From contig CM036754.1 in NCBI GenBank assembly GCA_020796225.1, positions 44,825,084 through 44,889,083 of the forward strand: a stretch of DNA of 64,000 bases, given 5' to 3'. The position numbers and the translations under genes are program-made. This DNA comes from Arion vulgaris (lineage: Eukaryota > Mollusca > Gastropoda > Stylommatophora > Arionidae). The notes under the pieces were generated by a model, which ran no database searches, was not told the origin of the DNA, and saw only the letters and a list, made by a program, of their open reading frames with translations. Positions within the stretch are counted from its first letter, which is position 1. Every line of letters starts with the position of its first letter. This document shows, one piece after another, positions 34,420-42,718 of the stretch.

Positions 34420-34611
34420 CTCTACCAGTATTAACATGGGAACAAACACCGGAGCATGTCCTGCAAGACTGTCCTCTCCTGGATGAGCTGAGAAGCAACA
34501 TGTGGCCACACCCAGTCAACCTAAAACTAAGTTTTGGGAAACCTGGCAGACCTGAATCTGACTGTCCAGTTTGTGGTCCACGGTAAACTAAGCGCGTGGC
34601 CAGAGATCGCT
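34420..34611 (+). mobile_element. LINE fragment with TPEHVLQDCPLL motif
   Basis: The + strand encodes TPEHVLQDCPLLDELRSNMW and then NLADLNLTVQFVVH after a frameshift. This is the zinc-knuckle-like C-terminal end of jockey/I-type LINE ORFs (C...TPEH.L..CP). It lies head to head between minus-strand LINE pieces. Confidence 0.75.
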
Positions 34612-34910
34612 GAAAATGAAGGCATTTACAATATCATCATGGTCCATTTTTCGTCCGCTTTCTATAATAGCCTTGACCTCACGCCTATAAGCCCGTTCAT
34701 TCCTCTTTACGCCTGAGTGTCCTGGCACAAAATAACACTTTTAGCCTTGGCCTTCTCAGAGACTCCAACCACTGCCTCGAGCTTATATTGTCTCGGCTTC
34801 TTAAGCGCATACATTGAATCACTGTTGTATGAGACTCCAGCCTGGCCATATTTCTTGAGTCACTGTTGTATGAGACTCCAGCCTGGCCACATTTCTTGAG
34901 TTAGTACCAT
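34612..34910 (-). mobile_element. LINE family 2 RNase H fragment
   Basis: Minus strand: YNSDSMYALKK (catalytic D block) and, after a frameshift, FVPGHSGVKRNERA, then KMDHDDIVNAFIF. It resembles the RNase H at 57839-58402. A 48-bp segment with GTTGTATGAGACTCCAGCCT is duplicated in tandem (34810-34905). Confidence 0.7.
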
Positions 34911-35194
34911 AACTCCAACTGACTTGTAATCACAACAAAACCACCGCCGTCCTTCTTCACAACAGTCCTTCTTCACAACAGTCCTTCTTCTCAACAGTCC
35001 TCCTGACATGAGCAGCGAAACACATAAAGTGTGCATGTGTCTGACAACAAAACCATATGTACAAATGACCAAATCACACCTAGAAGAGTGCTAAGCATTC
35101 AACGCATGAACTGCCACAACGATCACTGGGTTTTCTTGTCTGAATTCCAAAATACATACATTATTGAACTCCGAGTCAAGTGTGGTGTAGCTAA
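34911..35194. other. Unassigned DNA with short repeats
   Basis: AACAGTCCTTCTTC occurs three times at 34965-35005. No gene seen. Confidence 0.4.
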
Positions 35195-35345
35195 ACAAGA
35201 ACACTATGCTGGTAGCCAAAGAAGAATAGTAAACCAACACAGAACCAGTGTCATTAGTCGACACACGCTGAGAGACATACTGAGGGGGAGATCGGAGCAC
35301 TTATAGACAAATTGGTTCGACGTGCAGTAATGATAATCCGACGTC
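35195..35345 (+). mobile_element. LINE C-terminus and 3' end
   Basis: The + strand encodes RRIVNQHRTSVISRHTLRD then ILRGRSEHL and a stop at 35304-35306. It is the single-copy counterpart of the 28-bp array at 16605-17157. Confidence 0.75.
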
Positions 35346-35469
35346 TAAACTAAACTTGTCTGAATTTATCCAGCCTGATACAAATTGAAAAAGATATATT
35401 GCTCCTTTCTGACACTTGTGTCTATTCTTCATCGGGATCAATGCTCTCAAATGAAAACAACTTTTGCAT

Positions 35470-35600
35470 AACGCCCTGAAGCATATAAGATTGTCCTCTG
35501 TTTAGCATAATGTCTCTTTCTCTTCTGACTTCCTTGAGCGCCATATTAGGCGCCCTGGCTACGCCTGAATTCATAACGAGGGAATATGTATTTTTGTGTA
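35470..35600 (+). repeat. Inverted copy of the 7895/8420 interspersed repeat
   Basis: GGCTACGCCTGAATTCATAA and CTTCTGACTTCCTTGAGCGC are the complement of the motifs at 8430-8560. Confidence 0.45.
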
Positions 35601-35635
35601 AAAAGACAATGGCAAAGCATATATGTTTTTTAAAA

Positions 35636-35970
35636 TAAGTGCTATGTAAGAGTCCTACATATACCATGGACAGAGAACAAAAACCAAATAGATCTATCCA
35701 GAAAGAAATCAAATTCAAAGAAAGCGGTCTGATGCTACAAATAAGAATGAGAACACTGGGTTATTTTCAATATATAAAAACGACACGAAGGGTTGGAGAA
35801 GACTATTATAGAAGGAGGCATCCTGGCAAAGAGGAGAAGAGGAAGACCACGGAGAAGATGGATTTATGATGTCACTGACGAATTGGCCGGACATCTGGTC
35901 TATAGAATAAAGAACTTTTGAAGGGATGTTAGAGTGACAAAGATCTGCTCAGGACAATCTAATGAAAATG
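35636..35970 (+). mobile_element. LINE C-terminus with 3' end
   Basis: Broken frames encode YHGQRTKTK, IEGGILAKRRRGRPRRRW-like and VMSLTNWPDIWSI-like pieces, ending in GATCTGCTCAGGACAATCTA. Same family as 3560-4015 and 48757-49095. Confidence 0.75.
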
Positions 35971-35976
35971 AAAATC

Positions 35977-36208
35977 ATATCCTTTACAGGACTTAGCCAT
36001 CAACCACAGTAAATGAATCGTTGATTTTCTAGGCACCACTTATACATTCGGTAGTTTGTCATTGCTTTCTGAACGGTGAGGTCTATTTCTACCGTTCGTA
36101 AAATTTCAAGAAACAAATTTGCTTCCAAACTGCCCGCAGTGGTGTTTGAACCACGTACGCTTTGGTTGTGATCGAGCTCACTATCGCTTAAGCTACATAC
36201 GCTCACTG
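35977..36208 (-). mobile_element. tRNA-derived SINE, family A
   Basis: Minus copy with CATATCCTTTACAGGACTTA at its 3' side and a B box GGTTCAAACAC (complement near 36148). Confidence 0.8.
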
Positions 36209-36222
36209 GACAAGCTATTGGA

Positions 36223-36231
36223 TGATGCTAG

Positions 36232-36263
<32 letters not shown>

Positions 36264-36597
36264 CTAATGATGATGATGATGCTGCTAATGATGATGATGA
36301 TGATGCTAATGATGATGATGATGATGCTAATGATGATGATGATGATGCTAATGATGATGATGATGATGCTAATGATGATGATGCTAATGATGATGATGAT
36401 GCTGCTAATGATGATGATGATGATGATGCTAATGATGATGATGATGATGCTAATGATGATGATGATGATGATGCTAATGATGATGATGATGATGCTAATG
36501 ATGATGATGATGATGATGCTAATGATGATGATGATGATGCTAATGATGATAATGATGATGATGCTAATGATGATGATGATGATGCTAATGATGATGA
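36223..36597. repeat. GAT/GCT/AAT trinucleotide array
   Basis: Blocks of 3-7 GAT separated by GCTAAT give 15-24-bp units. The preceding GACAAGCTATTGGATGATG is the LINE 3' end with its GAT tail, the likely seed. Aspartate- or methionine-rich ORFs here are artefacts. Confidence 0.95.
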
Positions 36598-37027
36598 CAG
36601 ACGGACTACATTTCCTTGATTATATCACCTTCATATATATAAATAAACCAACCGTCTCTGACATTCTTAAGACATTGTGGTATCCCTGGACCGACCACTT
36701 TTATTGGGACAATTGTAACGCATTCAGACTATGTTGTAATGGGCATTTATAGAGACTTTGGTTTCATGGCGTCAGTCTTCTTGACTTTGATGAATGTTTT
36801 TAAGAACTTAAGATACGTAGACCAGTCTCTGGAGGATATATAGTGGTTACTATGGTTACGCTACTTAATACGGTGATACGGTCTGGTCGTGGATTGATGG
36901 ATATACGAGATTAGCTGTTAAGTGAGTATCGAGTAACATGACGGCAAGATAGGGTAGGTAGAGACATTCATCTATCATTAAGCTAATGCGCTGATTCAGG
37001 AATAGTACTGATAGAATAGGTTCAGTG
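36598..37027. other. Unassigned DNA
   Basis: AT-rich, no gene or repeat recognised. Confidence 0.35.
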
Positions 37028-37402
37028 TGTTTGGGAGCGGATGTGTATGTGTGCGTGTGTTTGGGAGCGGATGTGTATGTGTGTGTGTGTTTGGGAGTGG
37101 ATGTGTATGTGTGTGTGTTTGGGAGTGGATGTGTGTGTGTGTGTGTGTGTTTGGAAGTGGATGTGTGTGTGTGTGTGTGTTTGGGAATGGATGTGTGTGT
37201 GTTTGGGAGTAGATTGTGCGTGTGTTTGGGAGCGGATGTGTATGTGTGTGTGTGTTTGGGAGTGGATGTGTATGTGTGTGTGTTTGGGAGTGGATGTGTG
37301 TGTGTGTGTGTGGTTGGAAGTGGATGTGTGTGTGTGTGTGTGTTTGGGAATGGATGTGTGTGTGTTTGGGAGTAGATTGTGCGTGTGTTTGGGAGTGGAT
37401 GT
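37028..37402. repeat. TG-rich 30-38-bp tandem array with about 165-bp higher-order repeat
   Basis: Units share TTTGGGAGTGGATGTGTATG with variable TG runs. The ordered series of variants starting at TTTGGGAGCGG near 37061 recurs near 37226. Confidence 0.9.
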
Positions 37403-37490
37403 GTCTGAAACGACCTTAACATACCCGCTAGCTAAGAAACCCCATACTAATCCTTCACCACGGTGCATAGACCCATCAGTAATGTTTTAA
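37403..37490 (-). mobile_element. LINE RNase H first strand, cut by the TG-rich array
   Basis: Minus strand: ITDGSMHRGEGLVWGFLA then SGYVKVVSDT, the TDGS strand of an RNase H domain. The reading frame passes straight into the TG-rich array. Confidence 0.7.
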
Positions 37491-37498
37491 ACACCACA

Positions 37499-37556
37499 CA
37501 TTCATTGACATTGAAGTTGACACTGACATTGACACCAACATTGACACTGACACCCT
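37499..37556. repeat. TTGACA/CTGACA hexamer-like repeat
   Basis: About nine loosely conserved 6-bp units (ACATTGACATTGAAGTTGAC). Confidence 0.75.
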
Positions 37557-37840
37557 CCAGACACCATTACAAATAAACTCTAATGTGGTCTCCTCTGTGC
37601 TATTGAAACAATACATTTAATTAAAAATCATTTACAGACGATTCTCGATTTAATTAACTCGTTTCATGCCACTGAATTTCTTCAAGCCTTTATTAGATTG
37701 AGTTCTAAAGGTGCCACTCGGAGCAGGCAAATGACATTAGCTGGATGTAGCGGTAATGATGGATTGTAAAGATCAATTCTTCACATTCATTTGATAGATC
37801 AGTTTCCACAACTCAACAAAAAATGTATATTTCTTTGCAG

Positions 37841-37946
37841 AAAATGTTTGCTATGTTGGATGTTTTGTTTATTCTAGCAATTAAAATGATTGCTATGTCG
37901 GATGTTTTGTTTATTCTAGCAATTAAAATGATTGCTATGTTGGATG
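37841..37946. repeat. 42-bp tandem array, left part
   Basis: Units contain TTGGATGTTTTGTTTATTCT and AAAATGTTTGCTATG. The array is interrupted by a LINE and continues at 38871. Confidence 0.9.
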
Positions 37947-38870
37947 TATGCGTCAGGATGCCTCCTATCACCTTTGTTGTTCTTACTGACAATAGACTGG
38001 ATTATGAAGACCACAGTAACTAACACCAGAAATGGAATCCAATGGACTCTGACAGAGCAACTAGATGATCTGGACTTCGCTGATGATATAGCCCTTCTGT
38101 CACATACACGAAATCAGATGCAGGATAAGCTAAACACATTGAATCAAAGGTCCCAGCAACTAGGGCTGAACATTCATAAAGGAAAGACAAAGATATTGAG
38201 AATTAACCAAGCAAACGACAACTCAATCTCCCTGGTGGAAATCCCACTTCAAGAGGTAGAATCATACACATATTTGGGCAGCAACGTAGACAAAGAGGGT
38301 GGAACAGATAGAGATGTTAAAATAAGAATACAGAAGGCAAGAGGAGCTTTCATTGCACTGGGAAACATTTGGAAGTCCAAAGAAATCAAATCTAGAACAA
38401 AATTCGGATATTTAACTCTAATGTTAAAGCAGTTCTACTGTATGGGTCAGAAACATGGAGAACAACTAAAACAATAGCGCATAAATTGCAAACATTCATC
38501 AACTGGTGTCTGCGCAGAATAGAGGGAATAAGATGGTATGATAGGGTCACAAATGAGGAACTTATGGAGAGAACAAGACAGATTCCAGTGAACGAACAGG
38601 TTTAAAAAGACGCTGGCGCTGGATAGGACACACTTTGCGAAAACCGGAGGGAATAAAAGCAAGAAGGGTCCTTGCCTGGAACCGCAGGGACAGCGAAAGA
38701 AGGGAGGCCGAGAAATACATGGAGACGAGATTTGGAGGCGGAGATCAACAATATAAAGAAGAGCTGGAGGGAACTGCAGGAGATAGCTAGAGATAGGAAG
38801 ACTTGGCATGAGTTGGTTGAGGGCCTATGCCCCAAGCCAGGAGAAAAGAGCAAAGAGGAGAAGTAGTTAT
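37947..38870 (+). mobile_element. 5'-truncated RTE-like LINE: RT palm to C-terminus
   Basis: The copy starts at the RT block GCLLSPLLF, followed by LDFADDIALLSH (catalytic FADD at 38076-38087), GLNIHKGKTKIL and VESYTYLGSNVDKEGGTDRD. It continues in other frames as INWCLRRIEGIRWYDR, RRWRWIGHTLRKPEG and GRPRNTWRRDLEAEI and ends LCPKPGEKSKEEK with a stop at 38864-38866. A frameshift near 38440 and the stop in NEQV* near 38602 disable it. The endonuclease and N-terminal RT are missing, the usual 5' truncation of LINEs. RTE-like affiliation is judged from the C-terminal motifs. Confidence 0.85.
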
Positions 38871-39240
38871 TTTGGATGTTTTGTTTATTCTAGCAATTAA
38901 AATGTTTGCTATGTCGGATGTTTTGTTTATTCTAGCAATTAAAATGTTTGCTATGTCGGATGTTTTGTTTTATTCTAGTGATTAAAATGTTTGATATGTT
39001 GGATGTTTTGTTTATTCTAGTGATTAAAATGTTTGCTATGTTGGATGTTTTGTTTATTCTAGTGATTAAAATGTTTGCTAGTTTATTGATTGGATTTGTT
39101 TGCTTTATTCTAGTGATTAAAATGTTTGCTATGTTGGATGTTTTGTTTATTCTAGGAATTAAAATGTTTGCTATGTTGGATGTTTTGTTTATTCTAGTGA
39201 TTAAAATGTTTGCTATGTTGGATGTTTTGTTTATTCTAGG
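38871..39240. repeat. 42-bp tandem array, right part (about 9 copies)
   Basis: Same units as at 37841, with TCTAGCAATTAAAATG giving way to TCTAGTGATTAAAATG. Open in one frame because the unit is a multiple of three. Confidence 0.9.
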
Positions 39241-39738
39241 AGGGTAGCTTCTCTAACTCCTACATGAGTGACTTCTTACGACATGCCTTGTAGGTCTCAG
39301 TGCTACTTATCTTACTATTTCTACAACAAAGTTCTAGATTTATTTCTACATTAGTGACTTCTTACGACATGCTTTGTAGGTCGCAGTGCTACTAATCTTA
39401 CTATTACTACATGAGTGACTTCTTACGACATGCCTTGTAGGTCTCAGTGCTACTTATCTTACTATTACTAACGATTAGTGACTTAATACTACTGACGACA
39501 TGCTTTGTAGGTCGCAGTGCTACTAATCTTACTATTACTACATGAGTGACTTCTTACGACATGCTTTGTAGGTCTCAGTGCTACTTATCTTACTATTACT
39601 ACATGAGTGACTTCTTACGACATGCCTTGTAGGTCTCAGTGCTACTTATCTTACTATTACTACATGAGTGACTTACCTTTAGCGAAACAGTGACCTTGAC
39701 ATCGAGGTCTCAGTGCTACTTATCTTACTATTACTACA
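39241..39738 (-). repeat. 61-bp tandem array seeded by repeat family C (about 8 copies)
   Basis: Units contain CTTCTTACGACATGCCTTGT and AGGTCTCAGTGCTACTTATC. The same stretch is the 5' end of family C copies at 8345-8400 and 51985-52030. Two units carry insertions. Confidence 0.9.
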
Positions 39739-40151
39739 ACAAAGTTCTAGATTTATTTCTATATCGTAGTTCGATCGGGAGTTTTTGCTAACAAATTTTA
39801 CCTATTTTTTAAGCTAGAGAATGTGAACAAAATTTAATTCGGTCGCGTTGCGTATTTCAATTATGTAATGAATGTGTTCCAAATGTACTGAACAGTCAAA
39901 ATTCTATTATAATTAGTGAGCTAAACAGTCAAAATTATATTTTAATGAATGTGATTTCATTTTCTTCCTCAGATAAATCATGTGTATGTTTACTCAAGAT
40001 GGACGTTGTGCTGAGCTGTTCGTCTTGAGCAGACAATATTCTAGACAAAGTCGCCATGATTCGTCTTAGACGTCATCTTGTACGTCAGATCCGCAGACGT
40101 GACAGCAAGTTTGTAATCTAAGTCCCATAACCAGTGACAATAATTGGTTAA
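39739..40151. other. Upstream region of the GPCR exon 1
   Basis: AT-rich, with a direct repeat of AACAGTCAAAATT (39891 and 39926). Probably holds the GPCR leader. No TATA box or initiator could be fixed. Confidence 0.4.
39957..39972 (+). promoter_or_regulatory. Candidate 3' splice site of a 5'UTR intron
   Basis: TTTCATTTTCTTCCTCAG-like sequence ends in AG at 39972 and would open a noncoding leader reaching the ATG at 40167. No matching upstream donor can be chosen by eye. Confidence 0.25.
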
Positions 40152-40159
40152 TGACGTCA
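40152..40159. promoter_or_regulatory. Perfect CRE octamer TGACGTCA upstream of the GPCR ATG
   Basis: The palindrome TGACGTCA, the consensus for CREB/ATF factors, lies 7 bp before the ATG. No TATA box or start site could be placed, and one octamer is weak evidence. If a 5'UTR intron ends at 39972 the site would be transcribed and probably not a promoter element. Confidence 0.25.
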
Positions 40160-40166
40160 TCAAATA

Positions 40167-40412
40167 ATGGAGAAAACGCTGGAAGTTATTTTGCCAGATT
40201 TCAGAGCGAAGGATATAAACATCAGCTTTCCCCGCCAGAATTTATTGAAGACCGGCTACGCCAATGAAGATGCGCCTTTGATATATGGTTATTCCATCGA
40301 TCAGACAGAATTGTTGAAATTTATAGACAACGCTTCGACTTTGGGGCAATTGTCGTCTGGAACACTTGGAGCAAATGAGACAGAGTACAAAGTTGCTGAA
40401 GTAATGTGGCAA
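40167..40412 (+). CDS. GPCR exon 1: extracellular N-terminus (82 codons)
   Basis: This is the first coding exon of the GPCR completed at 47451-48728. It encodes 82 residues with three N-glycosylation sequons (NIS at 18, NAS at 55, NET at 70), as expected for the outside end of a class A receptor without a signal peptide. The ATG at 40167 is chosen because an in-frame TGA lies just upstream at 40152-40154. The exon ends EVMWQ, followed at once by a GTAGGT donor in phase 0. Joined to exon 2 it reads EVMWQ-VCPVIL, running smoothly into TM1. Read-through adds only six residues before a stop. A pyrimidine-rich AG at 39957-39972 could be the acceptor of a 5'UTR intron. The join is inferred from phase and sequence sense; no transcript is available. 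Confidence 0.8.
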
Positions 40413-40429
40413 GTAGGTGATGGTTGCAG

Positions 40430-40562
40430 TTGATGTGTGTAGTTAATGTGTGTAGTTGATGTGTGTAGTTAATGTGTGTAGTTGATGTGTGTAGTTGATG
40501 TGTGTAGTTGATGTGTGTAGTTGATGTGTGTAGTTGATGTGTGCAGTTGATGTGTGTAGTTA
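40430..40562. repeat. 13-bp minisatellite TTGATGTGTGTAG (10 copies)
   Basis: Starts 18 bp after the GPCR exon 1 donor. Each unit ends in TGTGTAG, or TGTGCAG once. Confidence 0.95.
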
Positions 40563-40624
40563 CACAGACAGACAATAAATCCCTAACGGCCCTAAAATGA
40601 AAATGTAAGGTAGGTCAGTTAAGA

Positions 40625-40690
40625 ACTGACTGTCTGTCTGTATATGTTATGTCTACTGTATAGGAAGTCTACATTTCCTAGCTTCTATTG
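40625..40690 (+). repeat. Copy of the 20495 dispersed repeat, left part
   Basis: CTGTATATGTTATGTCTACT and AGGAAGTCTACATTTCCTAG match 20480-20530; the hammerhead-like part is missing. Confidence 0.5.
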
Positions 40691-40824
40691 TATTCTTCAC
40701 TTGTTTACAGCCAACTCTAAATTGTGCCACATAACTGACCGGGGAAACCCTGACATCGTTTTCAGTTGGGGGCTGGATTTTGTGTATGTTTGATAGAACA
40801 CTGCAAGCTTTTTTGCAGGTTTTG

Positions 40825-41050
40825 GTATGAGGGTGTGTTCTATAGAAGTTTCTAACATCCAGAGTCTTACGTGGATATACTGTCCTGGGCATGCGGGCGT
40901 TTCCGGTAATGAGAGAACGGACAGGCTTGCATCAACAGCATCGATTGTTGGAGAGTTGAAGATGAATAACGAGGATGTTCTTAGGTCTCTTCATGACTGC
41001 CTGTTGGATGAAGACACTAAAATAAATGTTGAATCGATCCGACGGCACGC
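40825..41050 (+). mobile_element. LINE family 1 RNase H fragment inside the GPCR intron
   Basis: The open + frame encodes EVSNIQSLTWIYCPGHAGV, NERTDRLASTASIVGELKM and LLDEDTKINVESI, the C-terminal half of RNase H. It is truncated at both ends, lacks the 3' noncoding end and has TD in place of the usual AD. Confidence 0.85.
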
Positions 41051-41213
41051 CATCTGCCGAGAGTATTGCAAATCTCCGTAGCTCCAGCAACAATCCTATG
41101 TATCACTGGAAAAAATCCACTCGTGAACAGAACGGTGCGGTCTGAATTTGAACCCACGAACTTCTGAACGCAAAGCAAGGGCGTCACCACTTAGCCACAG
41201 AGACCCCCAAGTG
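41051..41213 (-). mobile_element. tRNA-derived SINE with A and B boxes
   Basis: Minus strand starts GGGGGTCTCTGTGGCTAAGT, with A box TGGCTAAGTGG and B box GGGTTCAAATTC at normal spacing. This head is the source motif of the arrays at 4062-6895. 41214-41829 is AT-rich and unassigned. Confidence 0.75.
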
Positions 41214-41829
41214 TTCCTGTACTTGAAAACAGCGTCCATCTCTAAAAAAAAAGCACAATGTGTGTCTCAAGCAGCCAACAACTTTCATATTGAGATTCTT
41301 GCACACAGAAACTGTTCTCCGATTTTAACTCCATCAGATTATTTTTCTTTTCTCAAATCTTCTGGCAGGAAAAATAACAACTTTAATTAAAGAAACTATT
41401 TGGTTACACTGATTAAGAATTCAAACTGGCAAGTGATAGCTGGATTAGTGGGAAAATTTGTGTTCTTTTTCCAAGGTCATTTCAAGGACAAATAGAGATG
41501 ATAAAAGAGTGTCAATTCAGATTGTGCCTATTCTTTGAAAACAAAAATATATATATATAAATCTCTATGACATTTGTTTTATTGCTTTATCAGAACTTAT
41601 GGCTGGCCTCCTACACCTTGCAGATTCTATTTAAATTTATTTTAAATTTAATTTTAATTTATTTGAAATTTAGTTTTAATGTTTTTCCCGGAATGAGCAG
41701 TAATGAAACCATCCGTTTTCATAAGAGTGAGAGACAGTGCTCTAGCAGCGCAAATGATCATAATAGTAGGTTAAGATTAGGCTGCAAAGTATCTGCCAAA
41801 GCAAAATTCAATTGTTAAAAAGTTTAAAA

Positions 41830-41995
41830 TAATATTCCTGCAAACATTTTTACTATTTTCATAATTATAATGGACCCTCGCCGGTGTTACGGACTTCGAG
41901 CACTGCAGGTGAGATCTTTCTTGGTAAGAAAGTGATGAGAGCACACGTGGTTATTCCTCGAAGTGCAATGATGATGGTCTTATCAATCGATCAAT
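41830..41995 (+). mobile_element. SINE family B, 3' end with ATCA-type tail
   Basis: CGAGCACTGCAGGTGAGATC, AAGAAAGTGATGAGAGC and GAAGTGCAATGATGATGGT match the SINE at 56345-56455. The tail ATCAATCGATCAATCCATCC runs directly into the 16-bp array. Confidence 0.8.
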
Positions 41996-42718
41996 CCATC
42001 CATCTATCTATCTAACCATCCATCTATCTAACCATCCATCTATCTAAGCATCCATCTATCTAACCATCCATCTATCTAACCATCCATCTATCTAACCATC
42101 CATCTATCTAACCATCCATCTATCTAACCATCTATCTATCTAACCATCCATCTATCTAACCATCCATCTATCTAACCATCCATCTATCTAACCATCCATC
42201 TATCTAACCATCCATCTATCTAACCATCCATCTATTTAACCATCTATCTATCTAACCATCCATCTATCTAACCATCCATCTATCTAACCATCCATCTATC
42301 TAACCATCCATCTATCTAACCATCCATCTATCTAACCATCCATCTATCTAACCATCCATCTATCTAACCATCCATCTATCTAACATCCATCTATCTAACC
42401 ATCTATCTATCTAACCATCCACCTATCTAACCATCCATCTATCTAACCATCCATCTATCTAACCATCTATCTATCTAACCATCCACCTATCTAACCATCC
42501 ATCTATCTAACCATCCATCTATCTAACCATCCATCTATCTAACCATCCATCTAACTAACCATCCATCCATCTAACCATCTATCTATCTAACCATCCATCT
42601 ATCTAACCATCCATCTATCTAACCATCCATCTATCTAACCATCCATCTATCTAACCATCCATCTATCTAACCATCCATCTATCTAACCATCCACCTATCT
42701 AACCATCCATCTATCTAA
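41996..42718. repeat. 16-bp tandem array CCATCCATCTATCTAA (about 43 copies)
   Basis: Nearly perfect units with rare CCACC, CTATC and one-base-deletion variants. It starts in the SINE tail. Confidence 0.95.

Noticed and set aside
36119..36752. Asp-rich and Met-rich proteins in the GAT array
   Set aside because: Low-complexity translations of a trinucleotide array, open in all frames by composition.
37022..37490. Cys/Val- and His/Thr-rich proteins in the TG-rich array
   Set aside because: Translations of a TG/CA repeat on either strand.
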